In this document: positions 62,007 to 64,000 of the stretch, one piece after another | Layout of the letters: each line of letters starts with the position of its first letter | Position numbering within the stretch: the stretch's first letter is position 1 | NCBI GenBank assembly: GCA_027482225.1 | Contig: JAIXWD010000020.1 | Span: 214,920 to 278,919 of the forward strand | DNA: 64,000 bases | From: Bacteroidota bacterium | GTDB lineage: Bacteria; Bacteroidota; Bacteroidia; UKL13-3 | Reading direction: 5' to 3' | The notes under the pieces: generated by a model | Seen by the model: the letters and a program-made list of their open reading frames with translations, nothing else | Database searches by the model: none | What the model was told of the DNA's origin: nothing | Translations under genes and position numbers: made by a program

Positions 62007-63668
62007 TTATGCGAAGCGATTTCCAACCCAAACAAATCTTTTAACAATAAATTCACTCGTGGTAAGACTAGCATTTCCTGCAGGATTTCCTCCTGTTACA
62101 TGAAAATCGCTAAACGCGGCATGTGAATTTATAAATGCAGCACCAGTAAAATTAAATGATACAGGTGTATACGCTTCGTTCATTTCATCTTCTATCGTTT
62201 GCATTATTTTCTTATCAGTAGTGTATGCGCCACAGGTAATAGCTCCTTTTTCAAAGGATAGTTTTTTAGCCAGCGCAATAGAGCTTTCAGTGGATGACGT
62301 TTTAATCACGAATACAATTGGTCCAAAGCATTCTTTATTATAAAGATTGTAATCACTTTCATCCATAACTATGACAGCTGGTGTTGCTATTCGAGCATCT
62401 TTAAACTCTTCATTAACTATTGATTTGCTTTCAAGTACCACATTTCCGCCTAATTCACCTAAATGCTTTACTCTTTTCAACGTAACTTCAGATTGTATAG
62501 CTCCTAAAGTTGGAGCTCCTGCTTTAGGGTTATCAACCAAACTAGTAATGGCTCCGCATAATGCCTGTACAGTATCTTCAAAGCTTATCAAGCCTTCATT
62601 TGTATTAATTCCATTAGCAGGTATAAAAATATTTTGAGGAGCAGTGCACATTTGTCCACTATATAAGCTGGCACTAAATGCAATATTAGACATCACTGTT
62701 TTTAAATCAATAACACTATCTATAATAATACTGTTTACACCCGCTTTTTCTGTAAATACAGTTTTGTTTAATGATTCTATATAATTACCGAATTCAGTTC
62801 CACCCGTGTAATCAACTAACTTTACAGATTGGTGTTCGGCCAATAATTTTGTTATAGGATTGTCCAAAGTATCAGGTGCAAGTTGTACCGTGCATGCGTC
62901 AATATCATTTTCTATGAAAACTTTTTGTAATTCACTTATCACAATCGCTATGGGTAAAATAGCCCTAGGGTGCGGTTTTACAATTGAAACATTTCCTGTT
63001 ATTAAATTTGCAAATAAGGCTGGAACGGTATTCCAAATCGGAAACGTACTACAACCTATCACTAAACCAACACCTTTCGGCATGGCTTTCCAATTTTTCT
63101 TCAGTTTCAAATCAAATTTCCCCATCGGTTTTACCCATTCGGCTTCTGCAACGTACTTAGTCAACTCTTCCAAACCAGTAATAATAGACTCCAAGGCTCT
63201 ATCATTACTATGGGGTCCCGATGCTTGGAACGACATCATGTAAGATTGTCCAGTAGTGTGCATTGTTGCATAAGTGATATCAAAAAAGCGCTTTTTAATT
63301 CTATCTAATGCCTCTATTAATATTCCAGCTCTATATTTCACAGGAATTTTACTCCAGTTTTTTTGAGCCTCCAATGCGTTACTTATATATGTATCTATAC
63401 TATATGATGGATACTTAACTCCAATACCTAACTGTAAATAAGGTGAAATTTCTTCTCCAATCCATGATTTGGCATTTCCTTGGTGTAATTCACTAAAGTT
63501 GTTATTCATAACTGAACTTATAAAGATCTTGCCCTTTGAATCACCATCTTCGCTGTATGCTTTTGGGTTTTCAGGGTATGGAGTGAAATAACTCCTGGTG
63601 TGCAATGCTGTCAAAGCCGAGTTTACAATGTTATCGTGTTTTTCAAATAATGACGATGTTGTGTTCAT
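62007..63668 (-). CDS. paaN: PaaN-type aldehyde dehydrogenase (phenylacetate degradation)
   Basis: 553 residues of the aldehyde dehydrogenase superfamily, most like the PaaN group of Bacteroidota. The catalytic Cys is in SGQMCTAPQN, and the NAD-binding stretches GLVIGCSTFPIWNTVPALF and VDYTGGTEFG are present. It probably oxidises a ring-opened semialdehyde in phenylacetate breakdown. No other paa genes are in the window, so the pathway role is inferred. On its strand TACATTTG (63730-63723) is a likely -7 element. Confidence 0.88.
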   Translation of the reverse strand: MNTTSSLFEKHDNIVNSALTALHTRSYFTPYPENPKAYSEDGDSKGKIFISSVMNNNFSELHQGNAKSWIGEEISPYLQLGIGVKYPSYSIDTYISNALEAQKNWSKIPVKYRAGILIEALDRIKKRFFDITYATMHTTGQSYMMSFQASGPHSNDRALESIITGLEELTKYVAEAEWVKPMGKFDLKLKKNWKAMPKGVGLVIGCSTFPIWNTVPALFANLITGNVSIVKPHPRAILPIAIVISELQKVFIENDIDACTVQLAPDTLDNPITKLLAEHQSVKLVDYTGGTEFGNYIESLNKTVFTEKAGVNSIIIDSVIDLKTVMSNIAFSASLYSGQMCTAPQNIFIPANGINTNEGLISFEDTVQALCGAITSLVDNPKAGAPTLGAIQSEVTLKRVKHLGELGGNVVLESKSIVNEEFKDARIATPAVIVMDESDYNLYNKECFGPIVFVIKTSSTESSIALAKKLSFEKGAITCGAYTTDKKIMQTIEDEMNEAYTPVSFNFTGAAFINSHAAFSDFHVTGGNPAGNASLTTSEFIVKRFVWVGNRFA

Positions 63669-63706
63669 GTTTTATATAATAATAGTAATTATAACTGTAT
63701 CGTATC

Positions 63707-63730
63707 CTTGCGCAAGTTTAATCAAATGTA
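63707..63730 (-). promoter_or_regulatory. Promoter and palindromic operator candidate before paaN
   Basis: On the minus strand TACATTTG (63730-63723) is a perfect -7 motif, 54 bp before the paaN ATG. CTTGCGCAAG (63707-63716), a perfect 10-base palindrome, lies at the expected transcription start, a good place for a repressor. The -33 is weak. Confidence 0.45.
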
Positions 63731-63888
63731 CATTCATAGCATAATAGAAACTTTTGTTTTTTTATATTTGATATACATTTTGTTCGCCTTTTTTTATGTA
63801 AATATATTGTTTATTAAACGTCTTATCTGTTTTTACTCAAAATATATCCTTGTAACACAGTAAACTAGAAAATTAGTTTGTAGCCAAA

Positions 63889-63919
63889 TTTGCTACAAAT
63901 AAAAATCGACCTACATTTG
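63889..63919 (+). promoter_or_regulatory. Consensus promoter at the window edge
   Basis: TTTG (63889-63892), 19 bp, then TACATTTG (63912-63919): identical in motif and spacing to the tRNA-Leu promoter. It points out of the window to the right. Confidence 0.8.
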
Positions 63920-63922
63920 CAT

Positions 63923-64000
63923 CCCTCAAAAGTTGAGGGGGTATGAATTAGAAAGTTCTTTTAAAGATAAGTAGCGTATATAATTTGATTATATTGATTA
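63923..64000 (+). other. Transcript leader with hairpin and boxA-like motif, probable rRNA operon start
   Basis: CCCTCAA-AAG-TTGAGGG (63923-63939) forms a hairpin at the predicted start. AAAGTTCTTTTAAAG (63952-63966) resembles the boxA/GTTCTTT element found before 16S rRNA. No reading frame begins here. The arrangement fits an rrn leader with the 16S gene beyond the edge, but another stable RNA is possible. Confidence 0.5.

Overview
The window comes from a low-GC member of the Bacteroidota; the order cannot be fixed from the sequence. The evidence is a type IX secretion (type B) C-terminal domain, an S46 dipeptidyl-peptidase, several outer-membrane barrels ending in Phe, near-absence of Shine-Dalgarno sequences, and repeated use of the phylum promoter pattern TTTG-N19-TAnnTTTG.

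Layout. 1-15 kb: the 3' end of fusA followed by a nearly unbroken S10-spc-alpha ribosomal superoperon (rpsJ to rplQ, with secY, infA, rpmJ and rpoA), closed by a strong terminator. tuf is absent between fusA and rpsJ, and map/adk are absent between secY and infA. A 149-bp structured gap precedes rpsH, and infA has its own promoter. 15-22 kb: a DUF3109 protein, a barrel-plus-unknown-domain protein, queG, a DPP11-type S46 peptidase and three tandem barrel paralogs. 22-26 kb (minus strand): clpX, clpP, tig and tRNA-Leu(UAG), each followed by a hairpin terminator. 26-30 kb: the stringent-response gene rsh, then a small accessory patch with lipoproteins (one split by an in-frame TGA), an XRE regulator and several palindromes. 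30-36 kb: a Fur-family regulator, purA, a LOG-family protein, tyrosine catabolism (hpd, hmgA) and a TPR lipoprotein. 36-40 kb: thrS-infC-rpmI-rplT, with infC starting at TTG. 40-48.5 kb: dprA, alkaline phosphatase, a T9SS cargo protein, bacilliredoxin, ahcY and a PIF1/RecD-like helicase. 48.5-51.5 kb: a 43-residue membrane microprotein, fcl, gmd (GDP-fucose synthesis) and a one-domain asparaginase homolog. 52-55 kb: korAB. 55-62 kb: glycosyltransferases, purC, phoH, a SAM hydrolase/ABM/LysM-RlpA operon and an O-antigen ligase. 62-63.7 kb: paaN. The right edge carries a perfect promoter and leader that resemble the start of an rRNA operon.

Most of the window is core housekeeping: translation, proteostasis, the stringent response, purine and methyl-cycle metabolism. 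Surface-polysaccharide and envelope genes are mixed in. I see no prophage, insertion sequence, CRISPR array or complete defence system. The least explained material is the 28.5-30 kb lipoprotein/XRE patch, the three-barrel cluster with its neighbouring barrel fusion, the 48.6 kb microprotein with its inverted repeats, and the structured leaders before rpsH and rplT.
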